Part shown: positions 10,221-20,872 of the stretch, one piece after another
How positions within the stretch are numbered: position 1 is the first letter of the stretch
How the letters are laid out: the number at the start of each line of letters is the position of its first letter
DNA from: Bryopsis sp. KO-2023
Taxonomy: Eukaryota; Chlorophyta; Ulvophyceae; Bryopsidales; Bryopsidaceae
Direction of reading: 5' to 3'
Length of the DNA stretch: 64,000 nt
NCBI GenBank assembly: GCA_030272585.1
Contig: BSYQ01000016.1
Span: 310,001 to 374,000, forward strand
Made by a program: the position numbers and the translations under genes
Notes under the pieces: generated by a model
Told to the model about the DNA's origin: nothing
The model's input: the letters and a program-made list of their open reading frames with translations, nothing else
Database searches by the model: none

Positions 10221-11877
10221 AGATACGTCCCTCGAAAACCATAGACATAGTCATGATCTCCTTGTCAATTGTGGGTTCCACAATTCTAGGCACAGGAGCA
10301 TCATAAAACACATCAAATGGTTGGGAAAATGATATCTTACGAGCTCTCTCAAATAAGAATGCCCCTTTCCGATATTGTGCTATCAAGCGCATGCTATCAA
10401 ACACACGAAAAGCTTTGCGCATCTTATGAGGTACCAAGACACAAGCACTTGTTGTCATTGGTGCTCTTTTCTTACACTCGAAATAGTGCTTCAGGAAAGC
10501 ATCCATTTGTGCCTTTCCTGGGTTGAGCCACACATGTTCGCCCGACACATCACACGTAAGAAAATCTTCACAAGATCTTTTACAAGCATCAACCGGAAAA
10601 CAACCTCCAGAAGAATCGAACGTAAACTTCCGTCCCGTTCTCTCTTCGAGTCTTTCAAGTTCTCGCTTGATCATCTTGCGATGAACACCATGATCCATCT
10701 GAGCATTCACCTTCTTTTCATTTCTGCACGAAAATTTCTTTTCGTCAGTAGAAGCATGAATTTTCATTTCCTCATCGATCATTGCATTTGAGGGTTCCAC
10801 TACCTCATCAATATGCACATGACTCTCGATAGGAGATAAGACATTGATCGCCAAATCGCTCACCTTGCCTTTCCCACCACACTTGTGTGACACATCCCAT
10901 GGAGCACCACAAGTAAAGCAAAGCTTTTGTGCTATCCTTCTAGCACGCTCCTCCGGGGAAAGCTTTGTGCCGCGAACCGTACCCTTCGCTTTCTTACTAG
11001 CGTTCGGGTTCGCTTGCCCACTGGTAAATGATGGTCTAGTCTTTGCTTTCTTTGAAGTCTTGTATCCATACAAGTCTTCCCCACGACCATGAACATTCCC
11101 GGATTTATTCTTAATCACAGGGATCCGCTCATCATGGGTTACTCCTTTTGCAAGGACATGATTTCGAAGATCGTTGTAGATCGTCCAAGGTTTCCCATGA
11201 ACATCTGTCTCGACCGACGACTTCAATGCCGGATGCAAATTATGGAGTAAGAAGAAGCATTTACTCGCTTCATCCATCGGAATACGACGAAGTTTAAACA
11301 AATCATCTACGAATCTGACGAATTCATTCGTATTCACTTTGCGCTCAAGGTGATCACGACATGAAATGAGTTTCTTTGTAATGGCATAATCCGATGCCAT
11401 TTCCCCGAAACTACCGTCACTCATCGTCTCACAGATTTGTTTCCAAGAAACTTCACCTTTTTCCAAGGACTCTGATGACACTCTAGCCGCCAAATGTTTT
11501 TGTGCAGCTCTACCGAAAAACGTGGGAGCAACCTTTCCCCATCGTTCTTGGTTGATACCAGCTGCCACAAAGTAGACAGTAAGACTACTCTGGAATTCTT
11601 TCCAAGGTATCTTTCCATCATATTTTTCTGGCTTAGCTACTTGAGATGTCATACCACGCGGCCCACCATCATTTCCAGATTTCCCAATGTCTATCGACTC
11701 ATCCTCGTCCATTTTATCCTTATCTTTGGAACTTTCAGGGTCAGGTAATTTCATTACCAAATCTGCCAACAGCCCTTCCATTTCTGTAAGCCTTTCTTCT
11801 AAATCCTTGGTCTTAGGAGGGGGTTCCACCTCTGCCTCCTTTTCACTGGTATGACTACTCTTGTCATTACCATCCAT
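10072..11877 (-). CDS. gag: D Gag with N-terminal part of protease
   Basis: Starts at ATG 11877-11875 and ends with TAA at 10072, about 601 codons. Residues ~1-75 are charged and acidic. A Gag capsid-like region follows (KPEKYDGKIPWKEFQSSLTV, then W-rich helices). Next is the zinc knuckle CFTCGAPWDVSHKC, a Cx2Cx7HxC variant of the kind common in plant gypsy Gags. A second Cys/His-rich stretch follows (CKRSCEDFLTC ... HYFECKK). Near the C-terminus DTPAHILLDSGAAGSAYIS is the retropepsin active site (DSG). The ORF stops about 40 residues later, before the rest of the protease, which is in the +1 frame in the pol ORF. Confidence 0.85.
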   Translation of the reverse strand: MDGNDKSSHTSEKEAEVEPPPKTKDLEERLTEMEGLLADLVMKLPDPESSKDKDKMDEDESIDIGKSGNDGGPRGMTSQVAKPEKYDGKIPWKEFQSSLTVYFVAAGINQERWGKVAPTFFGRAAQKHLAARVSSESLEKGEVSWKQICETMSDGSFGEMASDYAITKKLISCRDHLERKVNTNEFVRFVDDLFKLRRIPMDEASKCFFLLHNLHPALKSSVETDVHGKPWTIYNDLRNHVLAKGVTHDERIPVIKNKSGNVHGRGEDLYGYKTSKKAKTRPSFTSGQANPNASKKAKGTVRGTKLSPEERARRIAQKLCFTCGAPWDVSHKCGGKGKVSDLAINVLSPIESHVHIDEVVEPSNAMIDEEMKIHASTDEKKFSCRNEKKVNAQMDHGVHRKMIKRELERLEERTGRKFTFDSSGGCFPVDACKRSCEDFLTCDVSGEHVWLNPGKAQMDAFLKHYFECKKRAPMTTSACVLVPHKMRKAFRVFDSMRLIAQYRKGAFLFERARKISFSQPFDVFYDAPVPRIVEPTIDKEIMTMSMVFEGRIFDTPAHILLDSGAAGSAYISQQFCEAYGISYQAQSDTTVQMADTIDLFW

Positions 11878-13007
11878 GGCCAAAGACTCCTACCAGAAAA
11901 ATTCGAAGTACACTGTAAGTGCGTTCAGTGTCACACTGTTCGACGTTTGCCACGACTGACGTCGCGCACAAACCACAGTCGAACTGGAAACGACCTATTC
12001 TGTCACACACTCTGTCGACTTTTGCCACGACTGGCGTCGAAAGCCACAGGCGAACTTAAAACGACGTGGAGGTTAACGATTTCAAGGTACTCTCACCAAA
12101 ACAAGAGCCCAATCGCACCCCTGCAGTTGCCAAGAAGGCACACCGCCGACAAAAGAAAACCGATAGTCGCACCAAAACGAAGTCGCGTTTGGCGCCAGTA
12201 CCACAGTCGACGAAAAATGACTGTCACCTCGCCAAAACGACGACCACTTTAGGTAAGTACCAAAATCGATTTCAACGCCAACAGCGTAACAAATCGACCT
12301 GCGTTACTCTTGTCGTTTCTCACACTTCAGAATTCGAATTCGAATTTGTCATTCCTGGCAAAAACTGACGACCCCTGTAGCCTTTTTCGACCCAACTACC
12401 GAGCCACCCAACCACCCTCTGGAAAAACGTCGAGCTAAGTCGACTAGCTTTAACAAAGCACGTCCAGAGTGCTGGCGACCTCGCAAGAAGTGGTCGAAAC
12501 CCCAAAGAAAGTCGAGATCTCCACTCTCACACTTTCTGAAAATGGGATCTAAAGCTACAAACGTCAAGCGACCCTACAGAAACCTGTTCCGACACGGGCT
12601 AGCTTCTAAACGACTCTATACCACTACCCTTAGGTTCCTTACGACCTCTTTTCACGTCAACCGAACCGGACGACCTCCCACAAACAAATTAAGAAATTCC
12701 AAAGGCCCTGTAAGACCCTTCCTCAACTTGGCCGACACGGGCGACCACTCACAACCAACTCGAAACACTTTTTTAAGGTCCTCTATGACCTTCTTTCAAG
12801 CATACCGTGGCGGACGACCGCTCACCACCAACGAACCCAAAGAAAAAAAAACAAAAATCTCAAAGGTAAGAGTAAGTCACCTTTGCCCCAAAGCGCACAC
12901 CTTCGCCAAGGGCGTTTCCTTACTCGACAAGAAGCGCTCCCTCCTTGTTGTCCTCCTCCCGAAACCAAATGTTGTGCTGCTTATCGTTTCCTTTTCCTTT
13001 CCCTTTC
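11878..13007 (-). other. D 5' leader, motif-carpeted and non-coding
   Basis: Gene-free leader between PBS and gag. It contains two ~70-bp imperfect direct repeats (about 11930-12000 and 12001-12072), both with TTGCCACGACTG and a GTCG pair. CGAC is iterated: I count about nine in 11941-12250 on the plus strand. A second copy of CCGAAACCAAATGTTGTGCT lies near 12959, duplicating the PBS/LTR-end sequence at 13011-13030. Confidence 0.6.
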
Positions 13008-13019
13008 GCTCCGAAACCA
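13008..13019 (-). promoter_or_regulatory. D primer-binding site candidate
   Basis: The minus strand reads TGGTTTCGGAGC, 2 nt after the LTR terminus AACA. It matches the site in five other families here. Confidence 0.7.
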
Positions 13020-13021
13020 AA

Positions 13022-13265
13022 TGTTGTGCTACTTGACTTTCAGTGGCAGTGAAAGTCTTTCTCAAACCAAAACCTCGAAAGAGAGTGTACCAACGCCTTT
13101 TATGAGCGTTGCTAGTACACATGGTAGCAATCACCATACTTGGTGATTGGACCCTGCTACCACCGTGTGGGGACAGATGCAAATGTGTCACGACAGGTGA
13201 CACACGTGGCGACACACATGTACACGTGGCGACACACCGTGACACACGCGTGTGACGTCATAACA
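13022..13265 (-). repeat. D 5' LTR
   Basis: 244 bp on the minus strand, TGTTATG... to ...CACAACA (TGTT/AACA inverted ends). Only one LTR is visible, so boundaries rest on the terminal inverted repeat, the adjacent PBS and the exon junction. The U3 start carries TGACGTCA (13253-13260) and two 15-nt direct repeats CACGTGGCGACACAC (13203 and 13223), resembling CRE and G-box sites. Confidence 0.75.
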
Positions 13266-14661
13266 GCCTGCCTGCGCCGAGGGTACCCCTCACTGTCGTT
13301 GATGCAAGGTTGTCCATCAAAATCCATTGGCCACCTGTCCATCAATGGGGGTCTGGGGTTTGCCTGCCTCTGACCACCATGACCACCCTGACCACCCTGG
13401 CCACCCTGACCACCCTGACCACCCTGACCACCCTGACCACCCTGACCACCCTGACCACCCTGACCTGCTCTGTTCCTGTTCCTGCCGCCTCCCCCGAATT
13501 CCCATCCACCAACATTCCCCCTTCCACCAGCTCCAGCAGGTCTGAACATGTTTGGGGGTGGCCCTCTTCCACCAGCTTCAGCAGGTCTGAACATGTTTGG
13601 GGGTGGCCCTCTTCCACCAGCTTCAGCAGCTCTGAACATGTTTGGGGGTGGCCCTCTTCCACCAGCTTCAGCAGCTCTGAACAGATTGGGGGGTGGCCCT
13701 CTTCCACCAGCTTCAGCGGGTCTGAACAGATTGGGGGGTGGCCCTCTTCCACCAGCTTCAGCGGGTCTGAACAGATTGGGGGGTGGCCCTCTTCCACCAG
13801 CTCCAGCAGGTCTAAACATGTTTGGGGGGGAGCCTCTTCCACCAGGGTGAAGCACAGGTTCAGGTTCATAAACAGACTCCTCGTCCGTCATACTCCACGG
13901 GTTTTCCGGCAGCTGCTCAGAGGATCCCTCAGGTTCAGGTTCAGATTCAGGTTCATCTGCGGTTGGAAGTGTAGCTTCAGGCAAAATCTCTTGTGCAGGA
14001 TCAGGTGCTGGAAGACTTGCAGCTTCGATGCTCCAGTCGAACGTTCTGCTCAGATCTAGATCAACCTCGTGCATGGTTGCAACCTCCTCTCTGAGCTGGT
14101 CCAGATGAGGCAATAGCTGGCGATCACGAAGGAGTTCTGCAAAAGACAGAATGTGAATGAGAGGGCAGAGAGAAAAACAACCTAATTTGAACCTGATGCT
14201 GGACTGCTCACCTGTAGGCACCATGTAGGGGTATTCCATGTCCCCCAGGTTGGTGCTCCCCTTCCTGGTCAGTCCTGGAGGTGTCACCTGAATGGAATCG
14301 AGTATGGGGTCGATGCGCCTTTCAGGGGGGTTGCCCGCTCGGTACGCTCGCAAGAAAAGTTCGTCTTCGCTTCCCGCAGCGCTGTCCAGGGCGGATGCAG
14401 CTTTCCAGAACAGAGCCTAGGAAGACAAGTAACAGTAACCCTAAGTCAAAACATTCGAAACAGAAACAGCGCAGCAGATAGCAGGCAGCATACACTTACA
14501 TTTTCCAGACCAAAATACGTGTTAAGCGACGTCAAATGCCGGAACACCACCTCGGCGGCATCCCGATCTACCACCGTCCCGGGCTGGAACAGGTCTGTTC
14601 GGTTTTGGAGCCTGTTCCGGAGCCTCACGACATACTGCCGTGCTTTGAGTTCCACGTACAT
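13266..14661 (-). CDS. Three-exon gene of unknown function, 3' end disrupted by element D
   Basis: Exon 1 is 14661-14500 (ATG, 54 codons), exon 2 is 14416-14212 and exon 3 runs from 14136 to the D LTR at 13266. Introns have GTAAGT...TTCCTAG (83 bp) and GTGAGC...TTTTGCAG (75 bp). Exon 1 to 2 is phase 0, and exon 2 to 3 splits a Glu codon. The second intron is a multiple of three without an in-frame stop, so retention would keep the frame. The N-terminal half is helical and charged with no family I recognise. Exon 3 encodes an acidic Pro/Glu region, then seven 15-residue repeats (core GGRGPPPN[LM]FR) and a Gly-Gln-Gly tract. An in-frame TGA 9 nt upstream supports ATG 14661 as start, although a CTGCAG acceptor-like site just upstream leaves room for a further 5' exon. 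It may be a host gene or a spliced transposon gene. D removes the C-terminus. Confidence 0.7.
13372..13464 (-). repeat. 9-bp tandem repeat coding Gly-Gln-Gly
   Basis: About ten units of CCACCCTGA (plus strand), coding a GGQ-type tract in exon 3 of the disrupted gene. Two units differ (CCATGA, GGCCACC). Confidence 0.9.
13539..13853 (-). repeat. 45-bp tandem repeat, seven units
   Basis: Units begin near 13539, 13584, 13629, 13674, 13719, 13764 and 13809. Each codes 15 residues of a GGRGPPPN[LM]FR[PA]-type repeat in exon 3. Variants alternate between AACATGTTT and AACAGATTG. Confidence 0.92.
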
Positions 14662-14782
14662 CGCAATCGATCAGCACTGCAGGCGAGACAACAACAAGAT
14701 ACCACGATACAAAGGCGCACGGTGCGGTGAAGTTGAACAGGGAGCGAAGTCGATATATTCGGGACAGTACGGCAGAACTGAC

Positions 14783-15245
14783 TAACTTTGGATTTGATCG
14801 GAAGTGATGATCGGCGCAAAAGTCGGTTTTTGATTTCTTGGACCGATCATAATCGGAATTTGAAACCAAATCCCGATCAACCGACCATGATCGGAGCTGA
14901 TCGGATCAACGGCCGATTAATCGGCGTTTTACCGATCTTGATCGGCCGATTAGGCGTTTGCATGTCGCAACGCTTGATCGTGATCGGGATCGTGATCGGA
15001 GGAACCGATCAGATCGGTGATCGGCGAACCGATCACGATCACGATCAAGCTTTGATCGGCCGACCACGATCATCGATCAGGTTTTGATCGGCCGATCACG
15101 ATCACGATCATCGATCATGATCGGTAAAAAAAAAAAAAAAAAAGACCGATCATTTTCAGAATCATGTGGAACGAGATCGTATCAGGTCAGATCGATGAAA
15201 CGACCTGTCCTGACATCGAAAATGGACGGCCGATCATTTCCGATC
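14783..15245. repeat. GATCGG/CCGATC-carpeted block
   Basis: A degenerate short repeat in both orientations: GATCGG, CCGATC and CGATCA recur every few bases, with many palindromes (CGATCG, TGATCGGCCGAT). It is interrupted by an A19 tract near 15126-15144. No ORF, no TSD and no LTR were recognised. It could be the remnant of a non-coding element like E or H, or the 5' region of F. Confidence 0.7.
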
Positions 15246-15260
15246 ACGTCCATAGTATGA

Positions 15261-15965
15261 TTAGGTCACTCCGTGAATGTATACGGAGCTCCATCATCCG
15301 GCAATCCCTACGTAGGATGGGGATCCTATCCGCGGATTCCTCAACGCGCAGGCGGAGGAGGCGGAGGAGGCGGAGGAGGAGGAGGTGGAGATGATGATGA
15401 TTCTGGTGGTGGAAGTGGCGGAGACCCAAACCGAAGTGGTCGTGGGTCTGTACCTGGACCACATTTTGGTGGAGGAAGAGAAGGACCATCTAGGAACCCA
15501 GGCAGCGGACCTGGAGATGGTGGTGGTGGAGGTGGCGGAGGGGGTGGGGGTGGACCTCCTCCTGGTCCCCCAGATGGGGACACAAATTATTTAGGCTACG
15601 CACGTCCAGAAAATCGCGTGCACTACATCCCTAGCGCGGTCAAATTCCCGATGCCAAAACCCTATACAGGATCCGGCGAACGCTGGATTCGGGATTGGCA
15701 GGCAGAGCTCACCAATTTCTGCAAAGTATATGATTTGGATGAGTCTGTTTGGTTAAAAGTATTCCGCACAAATCTCTCTGGTTCAGCAGCCACATGGCGC
15801 AACATGCAAGAGATGCGGATTCGGGAAGGAGCCCGTCCGATGTTCCAGGACTGGATTCAACTTGTGGAGGAATTAGCAATCGCTTTTGAACCCACAAGGA
15901 TGTCCGATGTTTCGCGTAGGAAGCTGCGGAAACTGCAACAGACGGGGAATGTTCGCTCCTATATC
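15261..15965 (+). CDS. gag: F Gag, 5' portion (interrupted by G)
   Basis: The frame opens after a TGA at 15258. There is no ATG before the conserved Gag core; the first in-frame Met is in FPMPKPYTGSG. N-terminal low complexity (Gly tracts, PPPGPPDG) leads to a Gag region close to B: VKFPMPKPYTGSGERWIRDW matches B's VKLQMPRAFNGSGEPKARKW. LKVFRTNLSGSAATW and RKLRKLQQTGNVRSYI follow. The frame breaks at 15965 exactly at the G LTR. The continuation NAFRDLILRIP starts at 56792. Missing Met suggests an upstream exon, a non-AUG start or 5' truncation. Confidence 0.75.
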
Positions 15966-16552
15966 TGTAACCTTCATTTTGAGGGTCAAGAGCAGGCGAA
16001 GGGTCTTGTGGAAACAGCCCATGCCAGAAACAGCTCTAGGAAAAGAATAGATAAGGCAGAACTGTAAGAGAAAGTGGGTAGGAAACGCTGGGACAGTTTA
16101 GCCGAAACAGACGCTGGCAGGACTGCTGGTTTAGGAGAAACTGCCATTTGAGCAGTACTGCGGTAGTCAGTTATAACGGTTACGAGGGGGAATGGATTGA
16201 TCTAGTGACAAAGGGCTTAGTCAAGGTTCCAAAGGGATCAGAGAAGACTAGGGTAGTGTTGGAATAGGTTGATCCATAGGGGTTGAGGTGACTGATGCCT
16301 AGGAAGAACCTAGGATATAAAGGGCAGTGCTGTGGGTTAGGGTTAGGTTCCCATTCTGGTTGAGATTGTTCTTGCTAGAAGCACAGCCGATTGGCTTTGT
16401 AAAGACTTCGTTTTGGACGTGTATTCCTTGTGTTTCGACTCCGTTTCCACCACTGCAACAGCTACAACAGCCACTACAGCCGCCAGACTGCAGACAGACA
16501 CAGTGCTGCAGGGCTGTGAGGGCCCATCGCCTGCCAGGCGCACCCGTTTGTT
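15966..16552 (+). repeat. G 5' LTR
   Basis: Starts TGTAACC. Unlike the 3' LTR it lacks the final GGTCACA: the shared sequence ends ...CACCCGTTTGTT and the PBS follows at once. TATAAAG lies at 16316-16322. A short GGGTTAGGGTTAGG lies about 12 nt downstream of it. Confidence 0.92.
16316..16322 (+). promoter_or_regulatory. TATA box in G 5' LTR
   Basis: TATAAAG in the context GGATATAAAGGGCAG, repeated at 56542-56548 in the 3' LTR. It is a plausible core promoter placing the transcript start about 16345-16355. Confidence 0.6.
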
Positions 16553-16564
16553 TGGTTTCGGAGC
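16553..16564 (+). promoter_or_regulatory. G primer-binding site candidate
   Basis: TGGTTTCGGAGC directly abuts the shared LTR sequence with no spacer. Confidence 0.7.
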
Positions 16565-16651
16565 TAGCACTGAGACTTCTACGTTCTCAGTTCCTGACCT
16601 GGTGGAGAAGGCAGTCTGGAGGGCTACACTGAAGACGAACAGTTCGCTGTA

Positions 16652-19600
16652 GTGCAAGAGTATTGGAGGACTTTGGCAGTGTGGCGTGAAACAGAGAGCA
16701 CAGGATACACTGTACCTCCAGAGAGAGTGGTAGAACGAACGTTTGTTGGACCTTTACCTGAAGTGCTAGACTCATCGTGGTTAGCTGTGTGGATACACCG
16801 CCAAAGAGGTCTTGCTTATTGGAATCAGTTCTGCGCCTTTGTCACTACTGGCGTGAGTGAAAGAGTACTTGCAGACGCTGCTGCAAAGACCTTCAGTGGC
16901 AGTTATTCTGAACTCTTTGCCAGCGCTCAAAGGTCAAGCCACGCTCGGGCATACACCAGACGGCAGCACGGCCAAGTTGCTTTCACTGAGGACGAGGTAG
17001 TTCAAAGAGATCAAGGGCAAGGGTCAGAACCTACAGCACAAGGGTCAGGAGTGCCGACTGACAGTGCTACAGAAGCGGAGTTACAAGCAGTGCAGCAGCC
17101 ACAAGAGTCAGAAGGAGGTGTATCAAGCACAACTGAAGGAGACAGTGTGCCAGACGAGGAGCCAAGGCCATATCCTGTACACTGGTTTGGAGGAAGACGA
17201 GTGAGCTTGCGAGAGACAGAGTCCGAGGAAGAGCCGTTGTCCGAGGAAGCGAGGTCCAAGGAGACGAACGGAGGCAGTACTGAGGAAACAGAGTCGGAGT
17301 TACCCTCGTCTGAATATCAGAGTGCCAGATCGGGAACTGGTGAGAGTGGCGGCGGAGGTTCATTATTTCTGGGATTGACTGACGAAGAGAGAGAAGAAGT
17401 AAGAGACACATCTGAGCCTACAGAAGGAGGAGACAGAGAAGGCAGTGTTTCCATCCCCTCGGAACAAGAAGAACCTTTTGAAGAGAGAGATCAAGAAGAA
17501 GCTGGACCTTCGGGGAGAGACTTTACACCACCGCATCCAGATCCAGACGACGGAGGAGGAAGTAGTAGCAGCAGTGAAAAGTCTACTACATCGACCAGTT
17601 CGGACAGTACAGATCCAGGACCACCACCTCCACCACCACCACCGTGGAATATGGCTGTTCCTGGCGCAGCAGCAGCACCGCCAAATAGATTGGTGAATGT
17701 CCATTTCCCTACCTTTCATGGCAAGGAGAAGGAAGATGTTTCCACATGGATCAAGCAATACGAAGTACTGGCAATTGGAGCAGGTTGGCAAATGCCTAAC
17801 GATGTGCCGGCACATGAAGATCAAAGGATCGAGCGTTTAATCCTTTACACCGCTGACAAAGCTCGTTCATGGGTGGACAACTGGGAAACGAGTCATCCAC
17901 CAATTCTGCCACCAGGGGTTGTTGGAGGAGGAAACCCAAATCCTGCGCGGACATGGCAGAACATGCGTGCAGCACTGTTGGCTCGATTTGGATCTGAACC
18001 CTCCACGTTGATGAAGAAGCTGGTGGAGCGCCGCCAAACAGCAAGCGAAACGGCCAATGAGTTTGCCCAGGATCTGGAAGCACTGCGGCAGCATATGATG
18101 GTGATTGGAGGACCTGTGGTTGGAGACGATATGCTGCTCAGTATTTTCAAGCATGGTATCCGCGATGATTTGGCAATGGTGCTACTTTCACACACAGGGG
18201 ATACGTTTGAACAAGCAGTTGAACGAGCAAGAGTGGTGGAGAGACAGATGCAGAGACCCAAGAAGAAGGCCGGAGCTGTGAACGTGTTTGATGAAAGTGA
18301 AGAGGGGAAGGAGTTGGCAGAACTACCTCCTCTGGAAGAAGTGACAGTGATGGACCAAAGAGTGAATGAGCAGATCGACAACCTTCGCCGGGAAGTACGA
18401 GACCATCAGAAGGTCAATGACAATCGCTTACGAGCCTTGGAGAAAAACTCACGAGAGTATGCCACTACTTCCAACGAGATCAAGAATATGGTGTCCACCT
18501 TATCCAGTTTGGTAGCCGATATTGCCCAGCCGGCAGATACGCAGCAGTACCAAGGCAAGATGCACAGAAATGGAACTGGAAGTAATCAAGTGCCTTTGGG
18601 AAACGGAGGTCATCAAGGAAGAGGAGGAGGTCGAGGCTACGGTGGAAGAGGATATGGAGGCAATCGAGGCAATGGACGAACCAATGGGCCGATGAGAGGT
18701 GGAGCTGGGGCTCAGCAGGGAAGAAATGGTTGGAAAGGACATAATACAGCGCCGAGTGGGATTCAGTGCTGGAACTGCCACAGATATGGTCACTATGCTG
18801 CCCATTGTCCCGACAACATCACCTATTTCGAAGACTACGACACCACCTATGTCATGGACTTCAACTATCTCGAGACGGACGAACTTTCCCCTGAGCAGAT
18901 ACACTACTCAGCTATGGATATTGATGGAAGTGCTGGGGCGAATGAAGAAGTGGAAGAAGTGGAGATGGGGGAACCAAGTGCCCCGGGAACCTCAGCTGGA
19001 GGAAGTCCAATGGATACTGAACCTGTTCTTACGGAACCAGTCGTGGAAGAGCCAGGAGAAGCTGTGCCAGAGCCAGAGAAAGAAGAGGAAATGCCTGAAG
19101 TGAAGGAACCAGAGAAGGAACCAGAAACAGTGCCAGAACCAGTTCCGCGATTTCAAGCCACGTTACCTATGCCGACATTTCCACGTGCCAGAGCTATGCC
19201 AGATCCAGTGCCACCGAAGAAGAAGAGAGCGAAGACTACTCGGAAAAAGACCAAAGAACTACCCCCTGGAGTTATGTTCTCAGCGGCTGAGGCCAAAGCT
19301 TTTCTGGAGAAACAGTTGGTGGAAGTACCCTTGGCGAAGCTGTGCAAGTGTCACCCGGAGATCGTGGAAGCCTGGTTGAACTCTCTCCAGAAACCGAAGG
19401 GAGTGAATGCAATGGAGGAAGCTGGAGGAAATGCTCCCAAGTTTGCCGTTACGACCGTTACTGCAAAGATTCTCGAGCACAAAGTCCCCAAGGCGATACT
19501 GGACTCCGGCGCCAGTGCATGTGTTATCTCGGAAGAACTACTACGAAAGGTGGATTTGGTTCATCTGATGGAAGCGCCGAAAGGAAGATATCGAGACTGC

Positions 19601-19822
19601 AATGGAGGAATCCGCACTGCTGTGGGATATGTGCCAGGACTACCGCTGTCTGTGGGTCGCTGTCGGCTAGTCGTTCCATGTCACGTCGTTTCGACCGGTC
19701 CTATCCATTGATCATTGGGACCCCTTGGATGAGTGCTGCTCAAGCTGAGATACACTATGGCACAAGCCGCCTCGTTACGACCATAAGCGGACAAAAGCTA
19801 GGGTCAGTGCCGATCGAGTTCT
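16652..19822 (+). pseudogene. gag: G Gag-protease, frameshifted (first segment)
   Basis: The open frame 16652-19711 has no Met until 17651, where NMAVPGAAAAPPNRL begins the canonical Gag. The 333-codon upstream extension resembles A's (SSWLAVWIHRQRGLAYW versus EDEWVAVWCHRFRAKSFWW). Gag core: LVNVHFPTFHGKEKEDVSTW, a coiled-coil-like stretch, Gly/Arg-rich sequence and the zinc knuckle CWNCHRYGHYAAHC. A conserved C-terminal helix region (FSAAEAKAFLEKQLVEVP) precedes the retropepsin DSGASACVIS. The frame then stops at 19709-19711; a 1-nt shift near 19700 restores PLIIGTPW in the next frame, as in A. H1 interrupts at 19822, and the tail resumes at 29315. With the shift, the protease is probably inactive. 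Confidence 0.85.
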
Positions 19823-20052
19823 TGATAGGGGCCCTTCCCCCTCTGGGGGAAGGGTAGATAGGGGCCCTCCTCCAAGTGGAGGAGGGTAGAACGTGGGAAC
19901 ACAACACAATAGCAAACCCAGCCCCAAAGGTTACACAATGTCAAAAATACAACCCCTTTTATACCGTCCACAACACACTAACCCCTTACTCTACAGTGAC
20001 ACACCCACTCACCGATGGGACATCTAGACACTAACCTCGTCACCTCGTATCA
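19823..20052 (-). repeat. H1 3' LTR
   Basis: 230 bp, TGATA to TATCA, matching 29080-29309 by eye. The poly-C run at about 20060-20073 (G-run in sense) next to it is the polypurine tract. Confidence 0.93.
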
Positions 20053-20872
20053 ACTACTCCCCCCCCCCCCCCGAGTGGTGTCCTCAGCACTCAAGAAAGT
20101 TAATCGCGAAAGAAAAACCCGAAAGAAATAAAGAATAAGTACTTTGATTGGCCGCTAAAAAGAGAAACAGGGCCATCCACTGAACAAAACACGAAGAAAA
20201 ATAGAAAAATAGAAAACAATCCTCACAATCATGCAAACAAGATGATTTTCAAACGGCATAACAGATCCCATACTCTGTGAAATCCAAAAACCTTGTGTCT
20301 CTTGCTTGGACGGATGCCCGCTTCTTCGTCTGCTTGCTTCATCAGGGCATTTAGTAATAGCCCGCTCAAGCCTCTCCTAACTCGTGGTTCTATGGTGCGG
20401 ATGTGGATTCCGCCCACGAGTACCGCCAAGGAGAAGGTTAAACATGGCATAAGCATTGCTTGCAATGTCTTCTTGCTCGTGATTCAGCACACGAACATGA
20501 AGAAATGCCCGCTATGCTTTATCCGTTCAAGACTCCAAGTCCGCGCAAGCTTAGATTATAACTTCCGCTCGCTACCTCGCTTCGCAGTTTCACTTAGTCG
20601 GAAACCATAAGCTTCGCTCTTGTCAGACACTCTCCTGTAGTCCGCTGCTGTTGATATCCGCTGCGGCTTTTCATCCATTGCAGTTTTGGTCAATTCCAAT
20701 TCCGCTGCAATTCCTTGGTCAGATTTCCACTTCCGTTTTCTTCATTTACAACTGATATTTTTCCTTCCTTCCATGGTACATCTTCGTTCTTCGCTCGGTA
20801 AAACGCTTGGTCGGATATCACTTAGGCACAACACTCCATTCGTTACGTTTATCCGCTAGTATATAAGCGGTC

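Larger units (their letters stand above)
8066..13265 (-). mobile_element. Element D, Ty3/gypsy retrotransposon, 3' end removed by A1
   Basis: Order on the minus strand: 5' LTR (13265-13022), PBS (13019-13008), a 1.1-kb leader, gag, pol. Pol is cut after RNase H by the A1 LTR at 8065/8066; integrase and 3' LTR would lie beyond A1, outside the window. The 5' end abuts the coding exon of the split gene at 13266. D families and A families differ clearly in Gag and RT, so this is a separate lineage. Confidence 0.88.

Noticed and set aside
13372-13853. CRISPR-like array
   Set aside because: The repeats are contiguous coding tandem repeats without spacers, in a eukaryotic context.
16330-16346. Telomere-like GGGTTAGGGTTAGG
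   Set aside because: Only about two units inside the G LTR just after the TATA box, repeated in the 3' LTR; part of the LTR, not a telomere.
19720-19857. Start of a new gene after G Gag
   Set aside because: It is the remainder of the G protease in a shifted frame (PLIIGTPW, PIEF match A2).
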